Source: Rehmannia glutinosa (taxonomy: Eukaryota > Streptophyta > Magnoliopsida > Lamiales > Orobanchaceae). Taken from it: DNA of 64,000 bases. Numbering within the stretch: the first letter of the stretch is position 1; each line of letters begins with the position of its first letter. The DNA lies in the NCBI GenBank assembly GCA_016081115.2, contig JABTTQ020003447.1, forward strand, positions 26,933 to 90,932, written 5' to 3'. Below are positions 45,898 to 56,465 of the stretch, piece after piece. Under the pieces are notes generated by a model. The model had not been told where the DNA came from. It saw only the letters and a program-made list of their open reading frames with translations, and searched no databases. The position numbers and the translations under genes were made by a program.

Positions 45898-46353
45898 CGT
45901 GGGAAAATATTAGTATTTCTTCTAGTACAATTTATATGAGTCGAAAATCCGAATCGATAAAATTTGCAAAGTAAGCAAAATAAAATTAGCTCGAATCGTG
46001 TGTTCAACACACTATCCTTAAAAGCAGATTCGTCCCTATCTCGACGCCTGTTTCCCAGGATAAAGAGAAAATCGGATTATCTATTAAGCGAATTGAAATT
46101 ATGCACGAAAATTATCACCAAAAATTTAATTGCAAGAGTTGGAGATGTATGGAAACTTTGTAAGTTTTTGTGTGTTTTTCCAAATGAAAATCAAGCCATA
46201 TTTATAGAAAAAATTATGACCTTTCATCAAATAAAATATTTGAATTTTACTATTGAAAGGGTCAAATAAATTTGGTCTTTACTATTTAAAAGGCCAAAAT
46301 ACCCTTTACTATTAAAAGGTCAAATATGTAATTTTCCTTCAAATTTTCCAACA
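45898..46353 (-). repeat. 3' LTR of element C
   Basis: 456 bp, sense TGTTGG...CACG (the final CTACA is mutated in this copy). TATA box TATAAATA on the minus strand at 46206-46199. The polypurine tract CATGTGGGGGATTG precedes it. Confidence 0.92.
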
Positions 46354-46368
46354 ATCCCCCACATGAAG
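46354..46368 (-). other. polypurine tract of element C
   Basis: Minus-strand CATGTGGGGGAT adjoining the 3' LTR. The same text appears in plus orientation at 52071-52082 in the palindrome centre. Confidence 0.85.
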
Positions 46369-46869
46369 AAAATTACGAAGATACAAAGATTTGGTGATAA
46401 ATTCCAACAGTTGAACCATGCATAGGATAGGTAGGTGTTATCCTTTGAACCTTCCATTGTGAAAGCATATTTACCTTACTAGTTTGATCGAGAGAGCGTG
46501 ATGTCCTTGAATCATTCGCCCTTTTTTGTAAACGATGATATACCTCACAAGATTCTTCTTAACATACTTGATTCTCACGGTTATGTTCATTCATGGCCCT
46601 GAACATACGCCTAGTTCTGCAAGAGGTTTTAAGAATTGAGCCTCACACAATTCTCTTCGAAGAGGCCCCACTTCTCTCTCACATAGGTGATTCTCATTTA
46701 AGATAGCCCGTACTACCTTGCTCGACTTACCGACACAAGAATCATTAAAAGCCAAATTGCTTATCCTCTTCCCCACGGGCATCATCATTAAGGAATGGAC
46801 AAGGGATAACTCCCCCACAGTGATCATAGAGTCTTTCAACTAGGTTGGGTTTCCATTGTATCAACTCAT

Positions 46870-48345
46870 TTTTCTAGAGGCTTAAGTCTCATTCCTCTTA
46901 ATGATTTCACAACTAACTTTCGATTCAACCCTTTGGTTAACGGATCCGCAGCTAAATTATCCTTTGACTTCACGTAGTCAATAGAGATAACACCGAGTTG
47001 AGAGTAGTTGTCCGATGGTATTGTGTCTACGACATATGTGTTCAGACTTACCATTGTACATATTGCTTTGTGCCTTACCAATCGCAGATCGATCACAATG
47101 TATACAAATTCTTGTACGCAGTTTAGGCCATTTTGGAATATCTTCTAAGAAATTTGAAGCCATTCAAATTTTCTTCACCAAACTTGTTCAGAAAGCAATA
47201 AACTCGGACTCCATTGTAGACCTTGCTATAAAATCGCTTAGAAGATTTCCATGATATTATTGCACCTCCTAAAGTGAATATAAATCCACTTGTAGACTTA
47301 GAATCTTTAATATCGATATCCAATTATCATCGCTATATCCTTCAATAACAAACAGGATATCTTGTATAGTACAACCCAAAATCAAAGTATATCTTAAATA
47401 CCTTAGTATTCTCATTATACCTTTCTAGTGGTCATGCCCTGGATTACTCGTGTATCTGCTCAATTTACTCACCGCATGTAAGCAATGCAGTGGTCTTGTA
47501 CAACTCATTAAGTACATTAAACTTCCTATGACTCGTGAGTATTCAACTTGAGACACAACCTCACCTCTATTCTTTGATAGATGTTTGCTTGTGTCTATCG
47601 GAGTTCTAGCTAATGACGTGTCATCCTTACTAAATTTTCCTAGAATCTTATCCACATAATGTGACTGATCAAGTGTTAGTCCATTTGAAGTTCTAGAAAT
47701 CTTTATTCCGAGGATCACGTCAGCTAAACCCATATCTTTCATGTCAAACCTTGAGTTCAACATATCTTTAGTGGATTTAATTATTTTATCATTACTTCCA
47801 ATGATAAGCATGTCGTCTACATAAAGACATAAAATAACATAGCCATTTCCAGTCTCTTTAACATAGACACATTTATCACATTCATTTATTTTAAATCCAC
47901 GTTCTTTCATGACATTATCGAATTTTTCATGCCATTGTTTCGGTGCCTGTTTCAAACCATATAATGATTTGACCAATTTACAAACCTTGTTCTCTTGCCC
48001 ATGTGCAGAGAATCCCTCAGGTTGTTCCATGTAAATCTCTTCTTCTAAATCTCCATTTAGAAAAGCAGTTTTTACGTCCATTTGATGTACTTCAAGATTT
48101 CACAACGCAGCAATTGCAAGTACCAATCTAATGGAGGTTATCCTTGTAACTGGAGAATACGTATCAAAGTAATCAAGGCCCTCTTTTTGTCTGTAACCTT
48201 TAATTACAAGTCTAGCCTTGTACTTATCAATTGTTCCATCCGCCTTCATTTTCTTCTTGAAAATCCATTTATAACCTAGTGGTTTACTTCCCTCGGAAGA
48301 TCCACTAGTTCTGTGTATGGTTTTGCAAGATGGAATCAATTTCAC
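46870..48345 (-). pseudogene. copia reverse transcriptase and RNase H (element C)
   Basis: RT starts near 48345 with GYKWIFKKKMKADGT and ARLVIKGYRQKEGLDY, then a frame change at about 48090. An open frame 48081-47425 carries MDVKTAFLNGDLEEEIYMEQ, KSLYGLKQAPKQWHEKFD and the catalytic CLYVDDMLIIG. RNase H text (DIKDSKSTSGFIFTLGGAI, SW-SSKR) is at 47325-47250, and KSKDNLAADPLTKGLNR near 46970-46900 is its end. Broken by at least two frame changes, but the YVDD core is intact. Confidence 0.88.
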
Positions 48346-48518
48346 TTTTTATGGCTTCTTTCCATAATGGTCCTTCAGAAGAAGTTATAGCTTCTCTATA
48401 GCTTTGAGGTTCATTTTCCAGCATGTAGGTTAGAAAATCTGGACCAAAAGATTTTTCTTTCCTAGCTCGTTTGTTGCGTCTAATTTCTACCTCTTCTTCT
48501 TGCTCTTGTTCTATTGAA

Positions 48519-49830
48519 TCATGTATCCGTATAGAGAGCTTGCTTCTTCTCTCGATCTACACGGAAATACATTTTCAAAGAACGAGGCATTTTCGATTCA
48601 ATTATCGTGTTCTTGTGTATATCTTCAATTTTAGATTCATGCAGAAAATCGATAAGCGAAGGTAATATGTGCATATCCAATAAATATGCGATCCCAACAG
48701 TTTTAGGACCTACCTTCACCTTCTTTGGTGTAGGTATAGCAACCTTCGCAAAGACACCCCCACACTCGTAAGTATTTGTAGGATGGTATTCTTCCATGCC
48801 ATAGCTCGTAAGGGCTTTTGTCTAATTTCTTACGGGTACCTTATTTAAAAGGTAATTAGTGTCAAGACAGCCTTCCTCCCACATGTTCTCGAGGGTAACT
48901 TAATAACATGGCATTCATCATTTCTTTAAGTGTACGGTTTTTCCGTTCTGCAATGCTATTCTGTTGAGGTGAATAAGGTGTTGTTGTTTCGTGTCTAATT
49001 CCGTGTTGGGCACAGAATTCAGCAAAAAGTGATTCATATTCACCTCCACGATCACTTCTTAACACCTTAATTTTCTTGTTGAGTTGATTCTCAACTTCAT
49101 TTTTATAGAGAATAAATTTCTCTATAGCTTCATCTTTACTTTTAAGAAGATACACATAACAAAACTTTGTGTTATCATCTATAAAAGTAATGAAGTACTT
49201 ATTGTCACCACGTGTTTGTGTAGATTTTAAATCACATACATCGGTGTGAATTAAATCAAGTGGTTCATTATTTCTTTCAATATTTTTAAATGATGTCCTG
49301 GTTAACTTTGCCTCAACACAAGTTTCACACTTATGCTTGTAATCAATATGGAATGTTGGTATATAATTCAAGTTAATTAATCTACGTAAAGTATCATAAT
49401 TAACATGTCCTAGTCTACCATGCCATAAATTGGAAGACTCAAGCAAATAAACAGAAGCATTCTTCATTTTATTGCCTTTTGGTTTCACAACCATTACACT
49501 GAGCTTAAAAAGCCCATCAGTTACATACCCTTTTCCTACAAACATCCCATTTTTGAGTAAAGTTACAACATTAGACTCAAATACAATACGAAAACCATGC
49601 TTAATTAAAAGCGATCCGAACACCAAGTTTTTCCGAACATCTAGCACGTATAACACATTCGTGAGAGTCAGCTCCTTTCCGGACGTCATTTTTAGAACCA
49701 CATTCCCTTTACCTTTGATGTCAGAAGTGGCAAAATTTTCCATATACGACTTCTCGTCATTCTCAATGACCTCAAAGGTCTTCGAACATCTCCTTATTGG
49801 AGCACACATGCCTAGTAGCGCAAAGATCAA
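48519..49830 (-). pseudogene. copia integrase (element C)
   Basis: A 322-residue open frame (49830-48862) contains pre-integrase text ending LWHGRLGHVNY, then C-x2-C (HKCETCVEAKL), the catalytic Asp in HTDVCD, the second Asp in YFITFIDDNTKF and the Glu in SIAERKNRTLKEMM. All three catalytic acids are present. Downstream, 48797-48519 continues the integrase C-terminal text (ECGGVFAKVAIPTPKKVKVG) in another frame. Confidence 0.88.
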
Positions 49831-49850
49831 TCCACCACCTGATTAGGATT
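49780..49850 (-). pseudogene. copia protease active-site region, damaged (element C)
   Basis: The minus strand reads WWIDLCATRHVC where the family has WxxDSGAT(R)HVC or DTGAT. The catalytic Asp remains, but the next two residues are Leu-Cys, and a stop follows about 14 residues on. The damage lies between the gag frame (to 49827) and the integrase frame. Confidence 0.7.
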
Positions 49851-50840
49851 TGAACCCACCAAATTCACCTCCGAAATCACAACAACAAGATTTAAATCGG
49901 ACACCTCCTTAGAAATGTCATCAATCATGTTAGCCTCCCGATTCTTCTTCGGTTTCTTGCAATCAGAAGCTTTGTGACCCTTGCCGCCACAATTGAAGCA
50001 TTTTCCTTCGAATTTCTTCTTGAAATGCCTCCTTTGGTCCCCAATTATTGAACCCTTTACAGTTTTCCCAGTTTTCTTTTTCCCTTTGGAGCTTTCGCCA
50101 TGCTCCACAACATTGGCTTTAGCAGCCACATGAATGAACAATTTCCTTTCAGAACCTTTGTTATCTTCTTCAATTCGAAGCCTAACAATCAGGTCTTCAA
50201 CGTTCTTTTCCTTTCGTTTGTGCTTGAGATAGTTCTTGAAATCTTTCCAGTGGCGGCAATTTTTCAATTATTGCAGCCACTTGGAAAGTTTCACTCAAAA
50301 ACATTCCTCCAGAAAAAATATCATGTATAATTACCCGAAATTCCCGCACTTGACTTATTACAGGACTTGGAATCAATCATTTTAAAGTCTAAGAATCGCC
50401 AACAATAAATTTTTAGCCCCGCATCCTCGACTTATACTTGTGGTCAAGAGATTCCCACAATTCTTTAGCTTGATTCGCTTAGAGCTATAAACATTATACA
50501 ATGGATCGCTAATCCATTCATTACATAATTTCTACACAAGAAATCAAAGCATGATTCCAAGCATCAATCGCATGAGCAGCTTGATCATCTGTTTCATCAT
50601 CACTCAGCTTTGGAGGATCTTCAGTCAAGAACCTTGCTAGGTTCAACGTAGTCAAGTAAAACAACATTTTTTGCTGCCAACGTTTGAAATCCAAGCCATT
50701 GAATTTATCCGGTTTCTCAGCATGATTCATCGGCACATTAACGGTAGGGTTAGCCACTACCCGAGGCACAACCGGACAAGGGAGCCACTGGATTAGGCAC
50801 AACGGGGTTAGACCACCATTTTGTTTGATTCAGATGCCAT
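49827..50840 (-). pseudogene. copia gag (element C)
   Basis: Starts MASESNKMVV at 50840, with a frame change soon after. PDKFNGLDFKRWQQKMLFYL at about 50720-50660 is the conserved copia gag start region. An open frame 50267-49827 ends the protein and carries an intact zinc knuckle CFNCGGKGHKASDC (50000-49959). Confidence 0.85.
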
Positions 50841-50984
50841 TTCTGAAACAAATAAAACAAGAAGTTTAGCACTTCTATCAATCAATCGGAACAAAACGAT
50901 AATAACAAATTTATTAAAATTGTTCAAGTTTTTAATATAAGGTCCTTGCAATTTTCTTATATTCCGAATAAGCACAGGAAATCT

Positions 50985-51075
50985 ATATTATCAGTCCGTT
51001 AGTCCAATCAGTCCAAAGATTAGTCCAATCAGTCCAAAGTATAGTCCAATCATTCTAAAATTAGTCTAAACAATC
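50985..51075. repeat. short tandem repeat in the leader of element C
   Basis: TTAGTCCAATCAGTCCAAAG recurs about four times with decay between the gag start and the 5' LTR. Confidence 0.85.
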
Positions 51076-51610
51076 CAAATTGCAATTTTCTTCTGCTCCG
51101 AATAGCACGGGTATCTAACTTATTAAGTTCAAAATGATAATTATTTGAACCAACTCAATTAATACAATAAATGTACAAATTAAGTAAACTCCGTTCTTGA
51201 ATGGAAGAAGATTTTTTTCAGATATAAGTGGAAATATTTACAAAACTAGCTATTCTTATTAGGCGTCAATAATTCATGTCAAAAATCCAATTTGTAATGT
51301 CTTCCACTATTATTATATCAATTCCATATATCTCAGATGTCCACATCTTGATGACTCATTCTACACTTGGGCACATGTACAAGCTTAACTTGAAAATAAT
51401 ATTAGTAAGTGTATACAACTTTACAAAGTATTTGAAACAAGACTTCCGCCACAAATGTTGAGTAAAATTAAGTAGTAATTAATACTGACTTTGATTTGGA
51501 AAGAACAAACCGAGATTAATAATAATTTATATCTGAAAATACATACTGACGAAATTTAGAAAATTTCAGATATAGAGTAATATAAACTGTACTAAAAGTT
51601 TCTTTTCAAT

Positions 51611-51623
51611 AATCTGTTTTAAG
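51611..51623 (-). other. candidate self-complementary primer-binding site (element C)
   Basis: Two bases beyond the 5' LTR, the sense strand reads CTTAAAACAGATT. The LTR holds the exact 13-nt complement: sense AATCTGTTTTAAG at 51757-51745. There is no TGG and no initiator-Met tRNA complement at this position. The predicted loop is 121 nt. The other two LTR copies have lost perfect complementarity (one inserted base at about 46021; two changes in the inverted LTR). Confidence 0.7.
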
Positions 51624-51625
51624 TT

Positions 51626-52068
51626 TGTAGGAAAATATTAGTATTTCTTCTAGTACAATTTATATGAGTCGAAAATCCGAATCGATAAAATTTGCAAAGT
51701 AAGCAAAATAAAATTAGCTCGAATCGTGTGTTCAACACACTATCCTTAAAACAGATTTGTCCCCTATTCTGGACGTCTGTTTCCCAGGATAAGACGAGAA
51801 AACCGGATTACCTATTCCGGCGAATTGAAATTATGCCTGAAAATTATCACCAAAAATTTAATTGCAAGAGTTGGAGATGTATGGAAACTTTGTAAGTTTT
51901 TGTGTGTTTTTCCAAATGAAAATCAAGCCATATTTATAGAAAAAATTATGACCTTTCATCAAATAAAATATTTGAATTTTACTATTGAAAGGGTCAAATA
52001 AATTTGGCCTTTACTATTTAAAAGGTCAAAATACCCTTTACTATTAAAAGGTCAAATATGTAATTTTC
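51626..52068 (-). repeat. 5' LTR of element C, lacking its first bases
   Basis: 443 bp. The sense 3' end is intact (CCTACA at 51631-51626). TATA box on the minus strand at 51938-51931. It stops at GTAATTTTC (52060-52068), where the normal LTR would continue to TTCCAACA. Confidence 0.9.
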
Positions 52069-52082
52069 TTCATGTGGGGGAT

Positions 52083-52541
52083 TGTTGGAAAATTTGAAGG
52101 AAAATTACATATTTGACCTTTTAATAGTAAAGGGTATTTTGACCTTTTAAATAGTAAAGGCCAAATTTATTTGACCCTTTCAAAGTAGTAAAATTCAAAT
52201 ATTTTATTTGATGAAAGGTCATAATTTTTTCTATAAATATGGCTTGATTTTCATTTGGAAAAACACACAAAAACTTACAAAGTTTCCATACATCTCCAAC
52301 TCTTGCAATTAAATTTGTGGTGATAATTTTCAGGCATAATTTCAATTCGCAGGAATAGGTAATCCCGGTTTTTCGTCTTATCCGGGAAACAGGCGTCCGA
52401 ATAGGGGACGAATATGTTTAAGGATAATGTGTTGAACACACGATTCGAGCTAATTTTATTTTGCTTACTTTGCAAATTTTATTGATTCGGATTTTCGACT
52501 CATATAAATTGTACTAGAAGAAATACTAATATTTTCCTACA
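52083..52541 (+). repeat. inverted extra LTR of element C
   Basis: A complete 459-bp LTR in plus orientation, TGTTGGAAAATTTG to TTTTCCTACA, preceded by the polypurine tract. It is nearly the mirror image of 51626-52068, forming ~442-bp arms around a 31-nt spacer. It ends exactly at the AGATA duplication. Confidence 0.92.
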
Positions 52542-52546
52542 AGATA

Positions 52547-53050
52547 ATGCTAAAAAAGAGATTAACATGGGTCATAATTTGATCCTTAACAAAGAAGCTT
52601 TATCCGCGCGCATCAGCACATATTTATTACAAAAAAATTGGTGCACTAATTAAACAGATTAAAGAAATAGACGGCTGTCTATATTGATCCTATTCTGCAA
52701 CAATATTTGCTGCATAAAACTATTTTGGAGGTTTAGCTAATTACCAAAAAAAAAAAGAGTAATTTTGAAAAACAAGGCTGATTAAAAAAAAAGAAGAACT
52801 CTGATAATTTCTTAGTTTAACGTTTTTTTTAAAAGTAGTGGTTAGATGAGAAGGGATAAATTTCAAAGAAACTGAAAAGATACAAGGTTTGAACATTGAT
52901 CAACACCCTTACGAAGTGTAAGCAATATCACTTGAGCTAGCTACAATCTCATAGTTTAGTTTAACGTTTTTTATATATTCTCTTAATCTAACAACAAAAA
53001 TATAAAATGGAATCCATGTTATCTATTTTTAAAAGAAAAAAAATAGAAAT
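52547..53050. other. intergenic, no gene seen
   Basis: AT-rich spacer between element C and the Harbinger-like element. Confidence 0.65.
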
Positions 53051-53054
53051 ATTA

Positions 53055-53867
53055 GAGTATCTCCAGCCCTGCACTATACAGGGACATTTTGTCTCCAACA
53101 CTGCGCTATACATAGCGCCATTCTGCTGAAATGAACAGTGCAGCGCCACAAATGGCGATGCATTGTTCATGCGCTATTAATTTTTTTTTTTTTGGTTAAA
53201 TTTAATTTCTTTTAAAATGCATTTTTATTAATTAGAAATTAGTAGAAATAATATTAAAACCAATTCAATTGCATGTGATAATTTTTTAAAATTATGGTAT
53301 GTTTCGATAATACTATAAAATGTAAAATACTACACACAAAATTATAAATTTTACATAAAATAAATTACAAAATACTCAAAACATAAAATTACAACAACCA
53401 TAAAAACGACATAAAATAGGCAAAATTACATAAAATGACTAAAAGTAAAATTATTGGAAATACAAATAAAAACATATACAATATTTTTAATAATCTGGAA
53501 GACCACTTCCAGACCCTCCAAGATCTGGAAAAAAATCTCCAAACATATCAAATTTGTCGCTAGAGTTTTGTTTATGCATTATTATGAATTTTTATTTTAA
53601 TTGTTTGCATTAATTTCATTAAATTTTTTATTTTTTTAATTTGATTAATTTTGAAAATAAAAAAAATAAATAAATTTTACAATATAAAAATTACTCATAT
53701 AAAATTTTATATAAGTAAAATAAAAAAATCAAAATAAAAGAAAGAATCTTATGGAATATTCTTTTTTGGTGCAGAAAGTAGTGCAGAGTGTTGGAGATGA
53801 AATGTAAATTTTGCGCTAAAGTAGTGCAGATTCTGCACCAAAGTAGTGCAGAGTGCTGGAGATGGTC
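53055..53867. mobile_element. PIF/Harbinger-like deletion derivative
   Basis: Inverted ends GAGTATCTCCAGCCCTGCAC and (reverse complement) GACCATCTCCAGCACTCTGC, flanked by TTA on both sides (53052-53054, 53868-53870), the typical Harbinger target. Subterminal repeats GTAGTGCAGA and TGCGCTA recur near both ends. 813 bp, AT-rich centre. Confidence 0.82.
53487..53579 (-). pseudogene. 30-residue ORF remnant inside the Harbinger-like element
   Basis: An acidic short peptide starting MHKQNSSDKFDMFGDF and ending GLPDY, then a stop. The position and composition resemble the start of the accessory (Myb-like) ORF of plant Harbinger elements, truncated by internal deletion. Homology is an inference. Confidence 0.4.
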
Positions 53868-53870
53868 TTA

Positions 53871-54888
53871 GAGCTTAAGTTATAAATAACAATGTAACTA
53901 ATTATGTTCCCGACAATCTCACAAAAAATAATTATTTCTAAAAGATCGATTTCCCTCCATATCTACCATGATTATTACTTTTTCACTCTACACCCAATCA
54001 TACTCTACATTTACTATATTTCACTTTTAAATTTTTCAAACAGTATTCATTAAGAAAATAAAAATGGACGGAATAAAATATTATCCAATCGCACCTTAAC
54101 TGGTTGCTTTTTATAATAACATTGAATCGATCAAGAATTATAATTTGTTTAGTTTACCTATATGAATAGTGAGGAATTGTGAAGACAAGGATAAACTAGC
54201 TACATAATGCTATTATTTTGAGCCCATGGCTATGGGATGATGCATGAAAAATGATCAGTAATTCAAAAAAAGAAACCAATTAATTAATTAGGATGAAATT
54301 TATTTTTCTCTTTAATCAGAAATGAGGGAGGACCCGTATCAATCATTTCTAGAACCGACACAATTATAAAGTCATAGACTCAAAACCATACATATTACGA
54401 CACATCACATGCCACTCCCAACATATAGTACATAATCATGATAATATTATACTGATGTTGTAGATGTTACACCCCATGAAAATATACTTGGTATAATATT
54501 TACGAGGTACTATCTATGCTATACACAGTGTACTATATTTGGTGAATAGATAAATGACATGTGTCATATTATTTATATGGGTGAATGACAACTGTTTAAT
54601 TTTATACGTAGTGAGATACTCGTTATTCATCCACCCACCAAGTTCATATACACCTGATGTAGTATGTAGAGGACCCATCTACCATCCAATTGTCTCATTT
54701 TTTAAGGAAACGAGAGTACAAAAAGTATATATACACCTGGTGTAACATAAATATCATTGATTCATACATTCAGTAGATTGAACCCCTCGTACGATGCAGA
54801 GAAAGGGGAAGTAAGAGTACTAAGGAAATTTACAAAAAACGTTAAGCAAGAGACAACCAAGGTTATAACCACCTTAAACATAAACTCA
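53871..54888. other. intergenic, no gene seen
   Basis: AT-rich. A phrase with ACACCTGATGTAG/ACACCTGGTGTAA occurs twice (54651 and 54733). Confidence 0.6.
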
Positions 54889-55070
54889 CAGTGTTCTAAA
54901 AAGCGCTTGCACTAGTCAGATCAGATGTGAGCCTAGGGGCTTGCAAAGAAACTCCTACAGAAGGCGATTAGGCGGAATTTGGGACGGAGTTAAGCGAATC
55001 AATCGAAAAACAAGACGAATAAGAAAGGTTTAACGTCTCCAAAGGCGTATTAATTTGATTTGGCGTGGAC
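54889..55070. mobile_element. hAT-like MITE (CAGTGTTCTAAAA family), right end eroded
   Basis: Begins CAGTGTTCTAAAAAGCGC and continues into AGGCGATTAGGCGGAATTTG. The right inverted terminus is not recognisable. Confidence 0.6.
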
Positions 55071-55467
55071 TTTTACAACAATAACACAAAATTGACCAAT
55101 TGACAGAATTATAAAGAAATGGACTCGAACACCAATCAAAACCCACCCACCCTCCAAGATTTCTTCTTTAGGGTGAGAAGTTGAGAAGTGGTCCTGGGAT
55201 TACAGCAAAAAGTCAATCAAAGGTCAAAGGAAAGAATCAGAAAAATATACTTTCAGCCGCCATCTCTTAATTAGCAATAAAAACAATTCATAAACAAATC
55301 CAATTTTACAACAACAAATTAAAAAAAAAAAAAAAAAACCTTAATTGCATGCATGCAACACTCTCTCCAAACTGAGCCATCCCTAATTCAGTAAAAAAAA
55401 AGGCTTTTCCCAGGAGATATTTGTCTTATTTTCTCCATTTAACAAGGAAAATTTTGTTGTCTGAACC

Positions 55468-55814
55468 TTACCAAGCAGCCAGCAAACAAAAAAGATTTGT
55501 TCTTTTTGCATAAATCCAATATTGCAATATAATCAGCCAATCAGGGCTTACTGGCCCTTCCAGGGGATTATCATGACCCATACCAGGGCTATGTCCTGGT
55601 GTTGTAGGCCGAAAAGCATCTGATTCTATCTTCTTATACCGGTTGAACCGAAAACCGGCGGATTCTGGAGGATTAATAATCATCGGCTTGATCAAGGCCG
55701 GGCCGGCGGTCGAATTTTGGGTATATGGTGGGAAGAAATAAGGCAAAAATATTGATTTAAAAGCAAAAGAACCAAATACAGAACAAAAACAGAGTTCTTG
55801 TTATCTGAGGCCAT
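55468..55814 (-). CDS. CEP-type secreted peptide precursor, apparent frameshift
   Basis: An ATG at 55814 opens a frame (MASDNKNSVFVLYLVLLLLN...) with the form of a signal peptide, but it stops after 40 residues. After a run of five A on + (55745-55749) a one-base shift enters a second frame, open to 55468, which carries SDAFRPTTPGHSPGMGHDN. This fits the core of C-terminally encoded peptide (CEP) hormones (FRPT-PGHSPG-GH), secreted 15-mers perceived by leucine-rich repeat receptor kinases in root and nutrient signalling. Unusually, about 34 residues follow the core; many CEPs end soon after it. Either the A-run length is a sequence error or this is a recent pseudogene. No second CEP copy was seen. 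Confidence 0.6.
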
Positions 55815-56151
55815 GAAACTTGAAATTGATTTTTTTTTTTTGGGGGTACTAATTATGTTTTATTTCTGACAAAAATAAAAATTGGAGTTGAAGTGAGATG
55901 AGATCTGAGAGCATCATAGAGACTGTTAATTTAAGGGCAATGAAAAAGGTCCCACACATGGTCATGTTGGTTATAAACAAGAAATTAAAAGGCAAAAGGG
56001 TTAGTGAAAGATTGATGCAATACGGTGCTGTTTTTGGAAAAATTAATGATATTAAAGAAATGAGCATGCGAATATTTCTTGATTTGGTAAAGGATAACAT
56101 TTTCTTGACTTGTTCAAAAATTTAAAGGGGTTTTGCCAGTGCCATGACCAC

Positions 56152-56156
<5 letters not shown>

Positions 56157-56182
<26 letters not shown>
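56157..56182. repeat. poly-T tract
   Basis: About 26 T residues, followed by GAGAAGAGCCTGTTTTATTA. A poly-A tail of a minus-strand retroposon is likely, but the body was not identified. Confidence 0.9.
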
Positions 56183-56384
56183 GAGAAGAGCCTGTTTTAT
56201 TAAATTTTATTATTGAGGAACATTATGATTAGACACCACATAGGAACAATTTACTTTAATACAATTTGTATTCTTTAATTTAATTTAATCTTGTTTGTTG
56301 CTTGAGAAAGACAGAAGTTCTGCTGTCAAGAAGATTTTGTTAGCAATATACATGAGAGTGAAGAAAGCAATTTATGAAACTATA

Positions 56385-56465
56385 GGACTTACATCACTTG
56401 CCACCGTAAAGGGACTTATGTCTCTTAAGAATTTGGAGGTCGTGGGTTCTAACCCACACTTTCAT
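56385..56465 (+). mobile_element. degraded tRNA-like/SINE fragment
   Basis: GAGGTCGTGGGTTCTAACCC is a good B box (T-arm). The A box about 40 bases upstream (CACTTGCCACCGTAAAGG) is poor. No tail or duplication was found. Confidence 0.4.

Larger units (their letters stand above)
45898..52541 (-). mobile_element. Ty1/copia retrotransposon C with an extra inverted LTR
   Basis: Minus-strand element: 3' LTR 45898-46353, polypurine tract, RNase H, RT, integrase, damaged protease, gag, a ~770-nt leader and 5' LTR from 51626. Instead of ending at the 5' LTR start, the LTR lacks its first ~17 bases and is joined to a polypurine tract plus a complete plus-oriented LTR (52083-52541). AGATA at 45893-45897 and 52542-52546 flanks the whole unit. 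Integrase and RT frames are long and open. It is related to but clearly distinct from elements A and B. Confidence 0.92.
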
